Of a stretch of 14,913 nucleotides of DNA, positions 7,699 through 14,263 are shown piece by piece. Positions within the stretch are counted from its first letter, which is position 1, and every line of letters begins with the position of its first letter. The DNA is from an uncultured Eubacteriales bacterium (GTDB lineage: Bacteria > Bacillota > Clostridia > Oscillospirales > Oscillospiraceae), in contig URBH01000048.1 of NCBI GenBank assembly GCA_900546075.1, positions 1 through 14,913 of the forward strand. Direction: 5' to 3'. Position numbers and translations under genes: made by a program. The notes under the pieces were generated by a model. That model was given only the letters and a program-made list of their open reading frames with translations, searched no databases and was not told where the DNA came from.

Positions 7699-8289
7699 AT
7701 GCTGAACATTCACACGCTGACCCTTGGGACTTACGGAACCAACTGCTATATCATCCACGACAGCGCGTCCAAAACCTGCTGCGTCATCGACCCCGGCTAC
7801 ACCCCGGAGAAGATTCTGGACGAGGTGAACGCCCTGGGGCTGACCGTGGAGGCGATTTTGCTGACCCACGGGCATTTTGACCACGTGGGCGGCGTGAAGG
7901 AAATCGCCGCCGAAACCGGCTGCGACGTCTATCTCTGCGCCGACGAGCTGACCCTGCCGCCCCAGATAACGGCGGGACAGTTATACTATACCAAAACCTA
8001 CGGCGAGGGGGATACCCTGCACCTTGCGGGGCTGACGATCTGCGTCATCCGCACCCCCGGCCATACCCCCGGCTCCGTGTGCCTGCTGGTTGACGACGCC
8101 ATGTTCTCCGGGGATACCCTGTTTGCCGGTTCCTGCGGCCGTACCGATCTCCCCGGGGGCAGCGGCGCGGCCATGCGGGCTTCTCTGCACCGTCTGGCCG
8201 GGCTTTCCGCCGACTACCGGGTCTATCCCGGCCACGATATGGATACGACGCTGGCGGAGGAAAAGCGGTATAACCCCTATCTGCAATAA
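7699..8289 (+). CDS. MBL-fold metallo-hydrolase, glyoxalase II-like (YqgX type)
   Basis: A 196-residue metallo-beta-lactamase-fold hydrolase. It shows the dinuclear metal motif THGHFDH (His57, His59, Asp61, His62), a third ligand His in RTPGHTPGS (about 122), the bridging Asp in FSGDTLF (about 139) and a C-terminal His in VYPGHD (about 179). The layout and size match short glyoxalase-II-like proteins such as YqgX, which lack the long C-terminal substrate domain of classical glyoxalase II. The substrate is therefore uncertain, and a role in thioester or methylglyoxal detoxification is only a family guess. The ATG at 7699 lies 8 bp after dtd. Its ribosome binding site (AGGTGA) is modest, suggesting translational coupling. 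Confidence 0.88.
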   Translation: MLNIHTLTLGTYGTNCYIIHDSASKTCCVIDPGYTPEKILDEVNALGLTVEAILLTHGHFDHVGGVKEIAAETGCDVYLCADELTLPPQITAGQLYYTKTYGEGDTLHLAGLTICVIRTPGHTPGSVCLLVDDAMFSGDTLFAGSCGRTDLPGGSGAAMRASLHRLAGLSADYRVYPGHDMDTTLAEEKRYNPYLQ

Positions 8290-8300
8290 CCGAGGTTCTT

Positions 8301-9734
8301 ATGAAACTGACACTACACGGTCATGACGACCGCTATGCCGTAGAGCAGCTGCAGCTGTCCCTGTTTCCCGACGGCACGGAGGGGGAGGCGGTTTCGTCCC
8401 TCCACCGGGGGAGAATCTGGCTTACCGCCGTCACGAAAATTACCGTGAACGGCGTGACCGCCGCAGCCACCCGGCGAATCAGGACGGCGGACGAAACCGT
8501 CCGTCTGCGCCGCCGGGCGCTGCAGCAGAGCTATTACCTGGCCGCGAAGCAGCTGCTGCCCGTCACGCCCCCATGGGGCGCACTGGCGGGCGTCCGCCCC
8601 ACGAAAATCACCACGAAGCATCTGCTGGAGGGCGGCAGCCCTAAATCTGCGGACAGGCTGCTGCGGGACGTGTATTACGTCACCGGCGACCGCCGGAGGC
8701 TGGCCGTCGACTGCTCGGTCTCCACAGTCCGGGCGGTGAATCTATTGCAGCCCAAGGATTTATCGCTGTACGTCGGCATTCCCTTCTGCCCCACCCGCTG
8801 CACCTATTGCAGCTTCGTCAGCCGCACCATCGGCAAAAAAACGGAACTGCTGGAGCCCTATCTGCGGGCGCTGGAGCAGGAGATCGCGGTCACGGGCAGG
8901 CTTTTGGCACAGTCCGGGAGAACCGTTCGCACCCTCTACATCGGCGGCGGCACCCCCACGACCCTTTCCGCCCCCCAGATGGAGCGCCTGCTGCGCGTCA
9001 TCCGGGACAATTTTGACCTGTCCCGGTGTATCGAATTCACCGTAGAGGGCGGCCGCCCGGATACGCTGGATTTGGAGAAGCTTCAAGTTATCCGTTCCGG
9101 CGGCGCCGACCGCATGAGCATCAACCCCCAGACCATGGAGGACGCCGTTCTGCGCGCCTGCGGACGGCCTCACAAGGCGGCGGATGTGCTTCGCGCCTAC
9201 GGCGAAGCGGTGGACGCGGGCTTCGGTGCCATCAACATGGATTTGATTGCGGGGCTTCCCGCGGACACCACGGCGGGCTTCCGCCGCAGTCTGGACGCCG
9301 TGGCGGCATTGCACCCCGCCAACATCACCGTCCACACCCTTGCCCTGAAAAAGGGCGCCGACCTGTTTGAAAGGCGGGAGAATCTTCCCTCCGCCGGGGA
9401 CGTTGCCGAGATGGTCGCCTACGGGGAGCAGACCCTCCGGGCGCTGGGCTACAAGCCCTACTATCTCTACCGCCAGAAATACATGTCCGGCAGCTTCGAG
9501 AACGTGGGCTGGAGCCGGGACAACTTAGACTGCCTGTACAACATCTACATGATGGAGGAAGTACATACCATCCTCTCCCTGGGCGGCGGGGGCATGAACA
9601 AGGTAAACCTCCCCGACGGCACTCTCCGCCGGTTCCATAACCCCAAATTCCCCGAACAGTACATCGAACTGCTCCCGGGCGTGCTGGAGCAGAAGCAGGC
9701 GCTGTTCCGCCTTATGGCGGATGGGGCAAAATAA
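8301..9734 (+). CDS. hemZ: HemZ-type radical SAM protein (coproporphyrinogen dehydrogenase-like)
   Basis: A 477-residue radical S-adenosylmethionine protein of the HemN/HemW/HemZ superfamily. The 4Fe-4S motif CPTRCTYCSF (Cys163, Cys167, Cys170) follows YVGIPF, and the SAM-binding glycine motif YIGGGTPTTL lies about 60 residues later. The roughly 150-residue N-terminal extension before the cluster motif, and the ends GWSRDNLDCLYNIYMMEE and LSLGGGGMNKV, are characteristic of HemZ rather than HemN or HemW. HemZ was proposed as an oxygen-independent coproporphyrinogen oxidase, but this is not well established, and no other heme genes are seen here. The start at 8301 has GAGG 6 bp upstream, 11 bp after the hydrolase gene. 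Confidence 0.92.
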   Translation: MKLTLHGHDDRYAVEQLQLSLFPDGTEGEAVSSLHRGRIWLTAVTKITVNGVTAAATRRIRTADETVRLRRRALQQSYYLAAKQLLPVTPPWGALAGVRPTKITTKHLLEGGSPKSADRLLRDVYYVTGDRRRLAVDCSVSTVRAVNLLQPKDLSLYVGIPFCPTRCTYCSFVSRTIGKKTELLEPYLRALEQEIAVTGRLLAQSGRTVRTLYIGGGTPTTLSAPQMERLLRVIRDNFDLSRCIEFTVEGGRPDTLDLEKLQVIRSGGADRMSINPQTMEDAVLRACGRPHKAADVLRAYGEAVDAGFGAINMDLIAGLPADTTAGFRRSLDAVAALHPANITVHTLALKKGADLFERRENLPSAGDVAEMVAYGEQTLRALGYKPYYLYRQKYMSGSFENVGWSRDNLDCLYNIYMMEEVHTILSLGGGGMNKVNLPDGTLRRFHNPKFPEQYIELLPGVLEQKQALFRLMADGAK

Positions 9735-9766
9735 CGCCCACGCTACACGAAAGGAAGTGTGCCAAT

Positions 9767-11083
9767 TTGGACACCCTCATTTCCAATGTCACAGCCGTGA
9801 CCATGAATCCCCGGATGGAGGTCATTTTCGGCGCTTATATCGGCATCGAGAAAGGCAAAATCGTCTCCATTGAGAGAAGGCCCCCCGCCGAAGCGCCCAA
9901 GGCCATTGTAGACGGCACCGGCATGGTGGCCATTCCCGGCCTCATCAACTGCCACACCCATCTGGCGACGGCCAGCCTGCGGTGCTTCACCGACGATCTG
10001 GGCAACACCGAAGCCCTTCAGGCGCTGCTGCAAAAGGAAGCGAAGATGGATTCCCGCAGCGCCAAGGCGGCGGCGTCTCTCGCCATTGCCGAGTGCCTGC
10101 GCTTCGGCGTCACCTCGGTTTCCGACCTGTACTACTACCCCAACGCCACCGCCGAGGCCGTGGCGGAGTCCGGCATCAAGGCCAATCTGGCGCTGTCCAG
10201 CTACCGCTTCATCGACGAAAACGAGGACTTTGACTTCGAGACCGACGAGCAGTGCCGGGAGCTGGTGAAGGTCACGGAGAAGTGGAACGGCTTCGACGGC
10301 GGCCGCATCAAGATCGACGCCGGAATCTACGGCGAGTACATCAGCAATTACCGGCTCTGGGAAGGTCTGGTGGGCTACGCCGCGGAGCAGAACCTGGGCA
10401 TGCAGCTGCACCTGGCGGAGACCCAGAGCGAGGTGGACTCCTGTCTGGAGCGCACCGGCATGAACCCCGGGGAGCTGCTGAATTGCCACAATGTGTTCAG
10501 CCGTCCCACCACCGCCGCGGGCTGTACATATTCAACCGGGGACGAGCGTAAACTGCTGGGGAAGAAGGGCGTCTGCGCCGTGGCGACCCCCGTATCCGCC
10601 TACAAAAACGGCCAGTCCTCCACCCCCATCCTGGAATCCGTCAAGGCGGGGATGAACGTGGCTCTCGGCACCGGCGGCGCCATCGAGTGCGGAAATCTGG
10701 ACATGTTTGAGGTCATGCGCTTTGCCGCCATGGCCGCCCGGAAGGAAAGCGGCAATCCTGCCGCTCTCCCGTCTCCCGCCGCCCTGATGATGGCCACCGT
10801 CTCCGGCGCGCAAGCTCAGGGACGCGCAAAAGAATGCGGAATGCTTCAGGTGGGCATGGACGCGGACATCGCGCTCATTGACTTTTCCGCGCCCCATCTG
10901 ATTCCCTGCCACAACGTTCTGAACGGCCTCGTCTGGTCTGCCAAGGGCGGCGACGTGGCCATGACCATGGTGCGGGGCAGAATCCTCTACGAAAACGGCC
11001 GATTCCCCACCATCGACATGAAAAAGGTCGTGGAGGAGCTGACCGAATACGCCATCCCCCGGCTGTTTGAAGAGACGAAATAA
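9767..11083 (+). CDS. Amidohydrolase-family protein (MTA/SAH deaminase-like) with degenerate active site
   Basis: A 438-residue protein with the amidohydrolase layout: a small beta domain at both ends and a TIM barrel between them. It resembles the 5-methylthioadenosine/S-adenosylhomocysteine deaminase and SsnA branch. The first metal motif is intact (His63 and His65 in INCHTHLA), as is HLAET (His215, Glu218). Later residues are not: where the family has AAHCVH, this protein has AAGCTY (252-255), and where the family has GTDGA, with the metal-binding Asp, it has GTGGA (Gly303). The usual VAHNP is VATP. A deaminase of the classical type is therefore unlikely; it may be a pseudoenzyme or have another chemistry. 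The start is TTG at 9767 with AAGGAAG 9 bp upstream. It sits 32 bp after hemZ and ahead of the flippase gene. The frame is intact with no sign of decay. Confidence 0.85.
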   Translation: MDTLISNVTAVTMNPRMEVIFGAYIGIEKGKIVSIERRPPAEAPKAIVDGTGMVAIPGLINCHTHLATASLRCFTDDLGNTEALQALLQKEAKMDSRSAKAAASLAIAECLRFGVTSVSDLYYYPNATAEAVAESGIKANLALSSYRFIDENEDFDFETDEQCRELVKVTEKWNGFDGGRIKIDAGIYGEYISNYRLWEGLVGYAAEQNLGMQLHLAETQSEVDSCLERTGMNPGELLNCHNVFSRPTTAAGCTYSTGDERKLLGKKGVCAVATPVSAYKNGQSSTPILESVKAGMNVALGTGGAIECGNLDMFEVMRFAAMAARKESGNPAALPSPAALMMATVSGAQAQGRAKECGMLQVGMDADIALIDFSAPHLIPCHNVLNGLVWSAKGGDVAMTMVRGRILYENGRFPTIDMKKVVEELTEYAIPRLFEETK

Positions 11084-11124
11084 GGAAACTCCCCTCGCAT
11101 TTTCCCCGCAGAAAGGATGAAACC

Positions 11125-12732
11125 ATGTCTGACATGCAAAAAAAGCAGAATTTTCTTCAGGGCACCGCGCTGCTCGCAATGGCCACCGCCATTGTCAAGG
11201 TCATCGGCGCTCTGTACAAAATTCCCCTCAACGCCATCATCGGCGAACAGGGCTTCGGCTACTTCAACACGGCCTACGACATCTACAACGTGCTGCTGAT
11301 GATCTCCACCGCCGGGCTGCCCGTGGCCATGAGCCGGATGATCTCTCAGGCCAGCTCCCTTGACCACTACAATCAGGTGCGCCGGATTTACCGCACCGCC
11401 CGGGGCATTTTCCTGGCGCTGGGCATCGCGGGCAGCTTCCTGATGACGGTGTTCTGCCGTCAGCTGGCCGCCTTCCAGAACCAGCCCGACGCCTGGGCGG
11501 CCATCGGCTGCCTTGGTCCCTGCGTGCTGCTGATCTGCGTCATGAGTACCTACCGTGGCTTCTTCCAGGGGCAGGGGAACATGCTGCCTACCTCCGTTTC
11601 TCAGGTGCTGGAGGCTGTGGTGAAGCTGATCGTGGGCATGGGCGCGGCACTGGCGATCCTGAAAATGACCAACGAGATTCCTCTGGCCGCAGGCGGCGCG
11701 ATTTTAGGCGTCACGGCAAGCTGCCTTGTCTCGGCAATTTATCTGTTCAGCCGCTTCCGGAAGAGCTACGCCCTCCTGCCCCGGACGGAGGAGGAACCCC
11801 ACTCCTACCGGGAGACCGCCCGTGGGCTGCTGGCCATCGCCATCCCCATCACCTTCGGCTCCGCCGCCTTGCAGCTGATGACCATGCTGGAAACCAAAAT
11901 TTACATGGGGCAGCTGCTGAATCTGGGCTACACCCAGTCCGCCGCCGACACCATGCGGGGCGTTTACGGCATGTGCCTGACCATTTTCAACATGCCCTGC
12001 GCCTTCATTACCCCCATCACCATCAGCATCATTCCCGCCATCACCTCCCACCTGACCCTGTGCGGCGACGAGGAGGCCAAGGCCACCGAGGAATCCGCCG
12101 TGCGGATCACCGGGCTGATCGCCATGCCCTGCGCCTTTGGCCTTGCCCTGCTGGCCGAGCCGATCACCGCCCTGCTGGGGGGATATTCCGGCGGAAATCT
12201 GGCGATGGCCACCCGGCTGATGACGGTTCTGGGCTTTACCATCCTATTTAACGCTTTGGTGCTGGTCTCCACGGCCATCATGCAGGCCCACGGCCACGCC
12301 GGCCGACCGGTGATCAACATGCTCATCGGCGGCGTGGTGAATCTGGTGGCGGTGTACGTGCTGGCGGGGATGCCGCTTATCAACATTCTGGGTACGCCTA
12401 CCGGCCTGCTCATGGGCTATGTGGTCATCAGCATCCTGAACATTCTGTCCATGCGCCGTCTGCTGCCGAAGCCCCCCGCGATTCTGCCCAACCTTCTGCG
12501 TTCCTTCTTCGCCGCGGCGGTGATGGGCATTCTCGCCTGGGGCGCGCTGTGGGCGCTGAAGGCCGTGGGCGTGCGGGAGATCGGCACAGGCCGACTGATT
12601 CTGTGCGCCGTGCCGGTGCTGGTGGGCGTGGTCAGCTACTTCTTTACCGCTGTCAAGTTCAAAGTCATCACCCACGAGGACTGTCTGCTGCTGCCAAAGG
12701 GCGAAAAAATCGCAAAAATCCTGAAGCTGTGA
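11125..12732 (+). CDS. SpoVB/YabM-type polysaccharide flippase (MVF/MATE superfamily)
   Basis: A 535-residue integral membrane protein with about 14 hydrophobic segments, starting NFLQGTALLAMATAIVKVIGALYKIPLNAIIGEQGFGYF. This opening is typical of SpoVB and YabM, members of the polysaccharide-transport branch of the MOP flippase superfamily. Such proteins move lipid-linked sugar precursors across the membrane; SpoVB is needed for spore cortex peptidoglycan in B. subtilis. The ATG at 11125 follows AAAGGAT. Downstream genes are HU and the S4 protein RqcP, and the same S4 gene (yabO) lies near yabM in Bacillus, which favours a YabM-like identity. SpoVB versus YabM versus MurJ-like function cannot be settled by eye. 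Confidence 0.87.
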   Translation: MSDMQKKQNFLQGTALLAMATAIVKVIGALYKIPLNAIIGEQGFGYFNTAYDIYNVLLMISTAGLPVAMSRMISQASSLDHYNQVRRIYRTARGIFLALGIAGSFLMTVFCRQLAAFQNQPDAWAAIGCLGPCVLLICVMSTYRGFFQGQGNMLPTSVSQVLEAVVKLIVGMGAALAILKMTNEIPLAAGGAILGVTASCLVSAIYLFSRFRKSYALLPRTEEEPHSYRETARGLLAIAIPITFGSAALQLMTMLETKIYMGQLLNLGYTQSAADTMRGVYGMCLTIFNMPCAFITPITISIIPAITSHLTLCGDEEAKATEESAVRITGLIAMPCAFGLALLAEPITALLGGYSGGNLAMATRLMTVLGFTILFNALVLVSTAIMQAHGHAGRPVINMLIGGVVNLVAVYVLAGMPLINILGTPTGLLMGYVVISILNILSMRRLLPKPPAILPNLLRSFFAAAVMGILAWGALWALKAVGVREIGTGRLILCAVPVLVGVVSYFFTAVKFKVITHEDCLLLPKGEKIAKILKL

Positions 12733-12750
12733 GTTTTTTTGAAAAATCTC

Positions 12751-12779
12751 TTGCAATTTGGGTAGAATTATGTTAATCT
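12751..12779 (+). promoter_or_regulatory. Promoter for hup-rqcP
   Basis: -35 TTGCAA (12751-12756), 17-bp spacer, -10 TAATCT (12774-12779) preceded by TGt, an extended -10 that compensates for the poor hexamer. Predicted start is near 12786, leaving a leader of about 53 nt with a small hairpin (CGAC/GTCG, about 12786-12797) before AGAGGAT and the HU start codon. Confidence 0.65.
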
Positions 12780-12838
12780 AAACGTCGACTTCATGTCGGC
12801 TTCAAAATTTTTTCACTTTCAGAAAAGAGGATATAAAC

Positions 12839-13114
12839 ATGAATAAAACTGAACTGATCGCCGCCGCCGCCGAGGGTGCCGGCCTGACCAAGAAGGACAC
12901 CGAGCGGGTCATCAACGCCGCCATCGACGCCGTTACCGCGGCTCTCGTGAAGGGCGACAAGGTGCAGGTCTCCGGCTTCGGAACCTTTGAGACCAAGGAG
13001 CGGAAAGCCCGCATCGGCCGCAACCCCCACACCAAGAAAGCCATTGAGATTCCCGCCACCCGCGTTCCCGCCTTCAAGGCAAGCAAGGCTCTGAAGGACA
13101 ACGTTGCAAAGTAA
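12839..13114 (+). CDS. hup: HU-family DNA-binding protein
   Basis: Small basic histone-like protein that binds and bends DNA without strong sequence preference and compacts the nucleoid. At 91 residues it has the normal HU length. It shows MNKTELIAAAAEGAGLTKKDTERVINAAIDAV, the KVQVSGFGTFE signature, and RIGRNPHTKKAIEIPATRVPAFKASKALKD, the DNA-clasping arm with its conserved RNP tip. The ribosome binding site AAGAGGAT lies about 6 bp before the ATG. It is the first gene after a new promoter and is followed 3 bp later by rqcP, so the two are translated from one message. Confidence 0.96.
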   Translation: MNKTELIAAAAEGAGLTKKDTERVINAAIDAVTAALVKGDKVQVSGFGTFETKERKARIGRNPHTKKAIEIPATRVPAFKASKALKDNVAK

Positions 13115-13117
13115 GCG

Positions 13118-13357
13118 ATGCGGCTTGACAAGTATCTGAAGGTCTCCCGCCTGATCAAGCGCCGGACGGTGGCCAACGAGGCCTGCGACAACGGCCGCAT
13201 CAGCGTCAATGGCCGGGTGGTTAAGGCCGGTTACGACGTGAAGGTCGGAGACAAAATCGAGATTTCCATGGGCGCCCGGACGGTGACCGTGGAGGTTCTC
13301 CAGGTAGCGGAAACCGTCCGCAAGGACGATGCCTCCGCCATGTACAAGGAAGTATAA
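13118..13357 (+). CDS. rqcP: RNA-binding S4 domain protein RqcP (YabO)
   Basis: A 79-residue protein consisting of one S4 RNA-binding domain: MRLDKYLKVSRLIKRRTVANEACDNGRISVNG (residues 1-32), then VKVGDKIEI. This is the YabO/RqcP family. In Bacillus it binds 50S subunits carrying stalled peptidyl-tRNA and works with RqcH to add C-terminal alanine tails during ribosome-associated quality control. The start codon lies 3 bp after the HU stop, with no separate strong ribosome binding site (the end of hup provides AAGTAAG), so translation is probably coupled. A terminator follows immediately. Confidence 0.93.
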   Translation: MRLDKYLKVSRLIKRRTVANEACDNGRISVNGRVVKAGYDVKVGDKIEISMGARTVTVEVLQVAETVRKDDASAMYKEV

Positions 13358-13363
13358 GTGTTT

Positions 13364-13402
13364 ACCGCCGTGAAACGTTCGTTTCACGGCGGTGAAGTTT
13401 TG
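13364..13402 (+). terminator. Intrinsic terminator after rqcP
   Basis: A 13-bp perfect stem, ACCGCCGTGAAAC (13364-13376) and GTTTCACGGCGGT (13381-13393), with loop GTTC, followed by GAAGTTTTGTG. It lies 7 bp past the rqcP stop and closes the hup-rqcP unit. Confidence 0.85.
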
Positions 13403-13409
13403 TGCGTGC

Positions 13410-13438
13410 TTGCAAAGCCCTCCCGTGTATGTTATACT
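13410..13438 (+). promoter_or_regulatory. Promoter for the VOC-family gene
   Basis: -35 TTGCAA (13410-13415), 17-bp spacer, extended -10 TGtTATACT (hexamer 13433-13438). Predicted start is near 13445, giving a leader of about 25 nt that carries ATGGAGGG before the ATG at 13470. Confidence 0.8.
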
Positions 13439-13469
13439 GGAATGACCCGGAAATGATGGAGGGAACGCT

Positions 13470-13853
13470 ATGAAAATCGAACATGCCGCGCTGTATGTGA
13501 ACGATCTGGAAGGGGCGCGCAGCTTCTTTGTGAACTATCTGGGCGCAAAATCAAACGACGGCTACCACAATCCGAAGACGGGCTTTCGGTCGTATTTTCT
13601 GTCCTTTGACGGCGGCGCGCGGCTTGAGATCATGAACAGGCCGACGCTGGCAGATTTCCCAAAAGAACCCGCCCGCACCGGATATGCGCATATTGCGTTC
13701 AGCGTAGGCAGCAGGGAAGCGGTTGATGCGCTGACTGCGAGACTGAAAGCGGATGGCTACGAAGTCACCGGCGGCCCCCGCACAACGGGAGACGGCTATT
13801 ACGAAAGCTGCATTGCCGCAGTCGAGGGCAATCTGATCGAACTCACGGTTTGA
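13470..13853 (+). CDS. VOC (glyoxalase/bleomycin resistance/dioxygenase) family protein
   Basis: A 127-residue protein of the vicinal-oxygen-chelate fold with two beta-alpha-beta-beta-beta modules: MKIEHAALYVNDLEGARSFFVNYLGA at the start and YAHIAFSVGSREAVDALTARLKADGY from residue 72. The four expected metal-site positions are all filled: His5, Glu53 (RLEIM), His74 (YAHIAF) and Glu124 (NLIELTV). A divalent-metal enzyme of lyase, dioxygenase or thiol-transferase type is therefore possible, but the substrate cannot be read from sequence. The ATG has GGAGGG 6 bp upstream. The gene has its own promoter and terminator, so it is monocistronic. Its codon use seems less GC-biased than the upstream cluster, which may point to separate acquisition. 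Confidence 0.88.
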   Translation: MKIEHAALYVNDLEGARSFFVNYLGAKSNDGYHNPKTGFRSYFLSFDGGARLEIMNRPTLADFPKEPARTGYAHIAFSVGSREAVDALTARLKADGYEVTGGPRTTGDGYYESCIAAVEGNLIELTV

Positions 13854-13889
13854 GCCGGATAAATACTTTGACTTTCCCAATTGGCCGAA

Positions 13890-13937
13890 AACCGGGACAT
13901 GCCCCGCCGCAAGGCGGTCATGTCCCGGTTCTTTTCC
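13890..13937 (+). terminator. Strong intrinsic terminator after the VOC gene
   Basis: Outer 12-bp stem AACCGGGACATG (13890-13901) and CATGTCCCGGTT (13919-13930), with an inner stem CCGCC (13904-13908) and GGCGG (13913-13917) capped by a GCAA tetraloop, then CTTTTCCC. It isolates the VOC gene from the toxin-type locus, whose promoter starts 2 bp later. Confidence 0.9.
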
Positions 13938-13938
13938 C

Positions 13939-13967
13939 TTGCAATCTGTCGAAATCTGTGCTACGCT
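13939..13967 (+). promoter_or_regulatory. Promoter for the holin-like toxin mRNA
   Basis: -35 TTGCAA (13939-13944), 17-bp spacer, extended -10 TGcTACGCT (hexamer 13962-13967). The predicted start, near 13974, is exactly the first base of the left arm of the inverted repeat, so the mRNA would begin with that arm. Confidence 0.65.
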
Positions 13968-14034
13968 ATCGGAGGTGCTACCAGTACCCCGGTAGGCGGT
14001 TCCCCTCGATTTTTTCGGGGGTGATGCTTCTTTG

Positions 14035-14057
14035 CCCCCTAACCGAAGGAAGGGGGG
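14035..14057 (+). promoter_or_regulatory. Hairpin sequestering the toxin ribosome binding site
   Basis: CCCCCT (14035-14040) can pair with AGGGGG (14051-14056), leaving a 10-base loop. The toxin ribosome binding region AAGGAAGGGGGG (14046-14057), just before the ATG at 14064, is partly buried in this stem. A second hairpin upstream, CCCC (14002-14005) with GGGG (14018-14021), competes for the same CCCC needed by the long-range foldback. Local folding is read by eye, not by energy calculation. Confidence 0.6.
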
Positions 14058-14063
14058 ACGATC

Positions 14064-14153
14064 ATGGTTACATGGGAAGAATTATTTGCTTTCTGTATGG
14101 TCATTGTCGCTATTGTCTCTCTGGTTATCCAGATACATGATAATAAGAAGTAA
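14064..14153 (+). CDS. Holin-like toxin peptide, 29 residues (type I toxin candidate)
   Basis: Encodes a 29-residue peptide with acidic N-terminus VTWEELF, one hydrophobic span of about 17 residues (FCMVIVAIVSLVIQI) and a charged end HDNKK. This composition matches the small putative holin-like toxin (Hol-Tox) peptides common in Firmicutes, thought to insert in the membrane and, in related type I systems, to depolarise or lyse the cell when made in excess. It is shorter than the usual ORF cutoff. The ribosome binding site is unusually purine-rich (AAGGAAGGGGGG, ending 6 bp before the ATG) but lies in a hairpin. The stop codon falls inside an inverted repeat. It has its own promoter, terminator and an antisense promoter. 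Toxicity is inferred, not shown. Confidence 0.8.
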   Translation: MVTWEELFAFCMVIVAIVSLVIQIHDNKK

Positions 14154-14226
14154 CCGCCCACTCTCCAAAGTCACGGTTACTTCTTAACCAATCCTTGGGG
14201 AGCCGTCCTACTGGTAGCACCCCTGT
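14138..14226 (-). ncRNA. Candidate antisense antitoxin RNA
   Basis: Starts about 7 bp after the -10 box of a consensus minus-strand promoter. It reads the right repeat arm first, then GGTTAAGAAGTAACCG, and ends after the hairpin at 14186-14144, where the minus strand continues TTATTATC, a modest U-rich tail. The estimated length is about 90 nt. It is fully complementary to the 3' part of the toxin mRNA, including the last codons and stop. Its 5' end is a near copy of the toxin mRNA 5' end because of the inverted repeat. The 3' end is uncertain. Confidence 0.6.
14144..14186. terminator. Hairpin at toxin stop codon, probable antisense terminator
   Basis: A 13-bp perfect inverted repeat, TAAGAAGTAACCG (14144-14156) and CGGTTACTTCTTA (14174-14186), with a 17-base loop. 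The toxin stop codon TAA (14151-14153) lies in its left arm. On the minus strand it is followed by TTATTATC, fitting a weak terminator for the antisense RNA. On the plus strand ACCAATCC follows, so it is unlikely to end the toxin mRNA. Confidence 0.55.
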
Positions 14227-14232
14227 ACCTAC

Positions 14233-14261
14233 AGTATATCCCGGAACTTCCGTTTTGTCAA
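14233..14261 (-). promoter_or_regulatory. Consensus antisense promoter for the antitoxin RNA
   Basis: On the minus strand: -35 TTGACA (14256-14261), 17-bp spacer, -10 TATACT (14233-14238). This is closer to consensus than the toxin promoter (TTGCAA/TACGCT), as expected where an unstable antitoxin RNA must be made in excess. The predicted start is near 14226. Confidence 0.85.
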
Positions 14262-14263
14262 CT

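Larger units (their letters stand above)
13974..14221. repeat. Inverted repeat enclosing the toxin gene; mRNA foldback arms
   Basis: GGTGCTACCAGTA (13974-13986) and TACTGGTAGCACC (14209-14221) are perfect 13-bp reverse complements. After a short unpaired step the pairing resumes: TAGGCGGTTCCCC (13993-14005) with GGGGAGCCGTCCTA (14197-14210), allowing one bulge and one G-U pair. In the toxin transcript this would join the 5' and 3' ends, as in foldback-inhibited type I toxin messages. The arms also flank the unit like the ends of a small mobile cassette. Confidence 0.85.

Noticed and set aside
13850..14140. 96-residue ORF overlapping the VOC terminator and the toxin gene
   Set aside because: It crosses a strong terminator and the toxin promoter, has no ribosome binding site and no recognisable domain. 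Its internal ATG at 14024 could act as a leader peptide, but nothing supports this.
13974..14221. Insertion sequence or transposon with terminal inverted repeats
   Set aside because: No transposase inside and no clear target-site duplication; the placement of both promoters at the arms is better explained as RNA regulation. A non-autonomous mobile cassette is not excluded.
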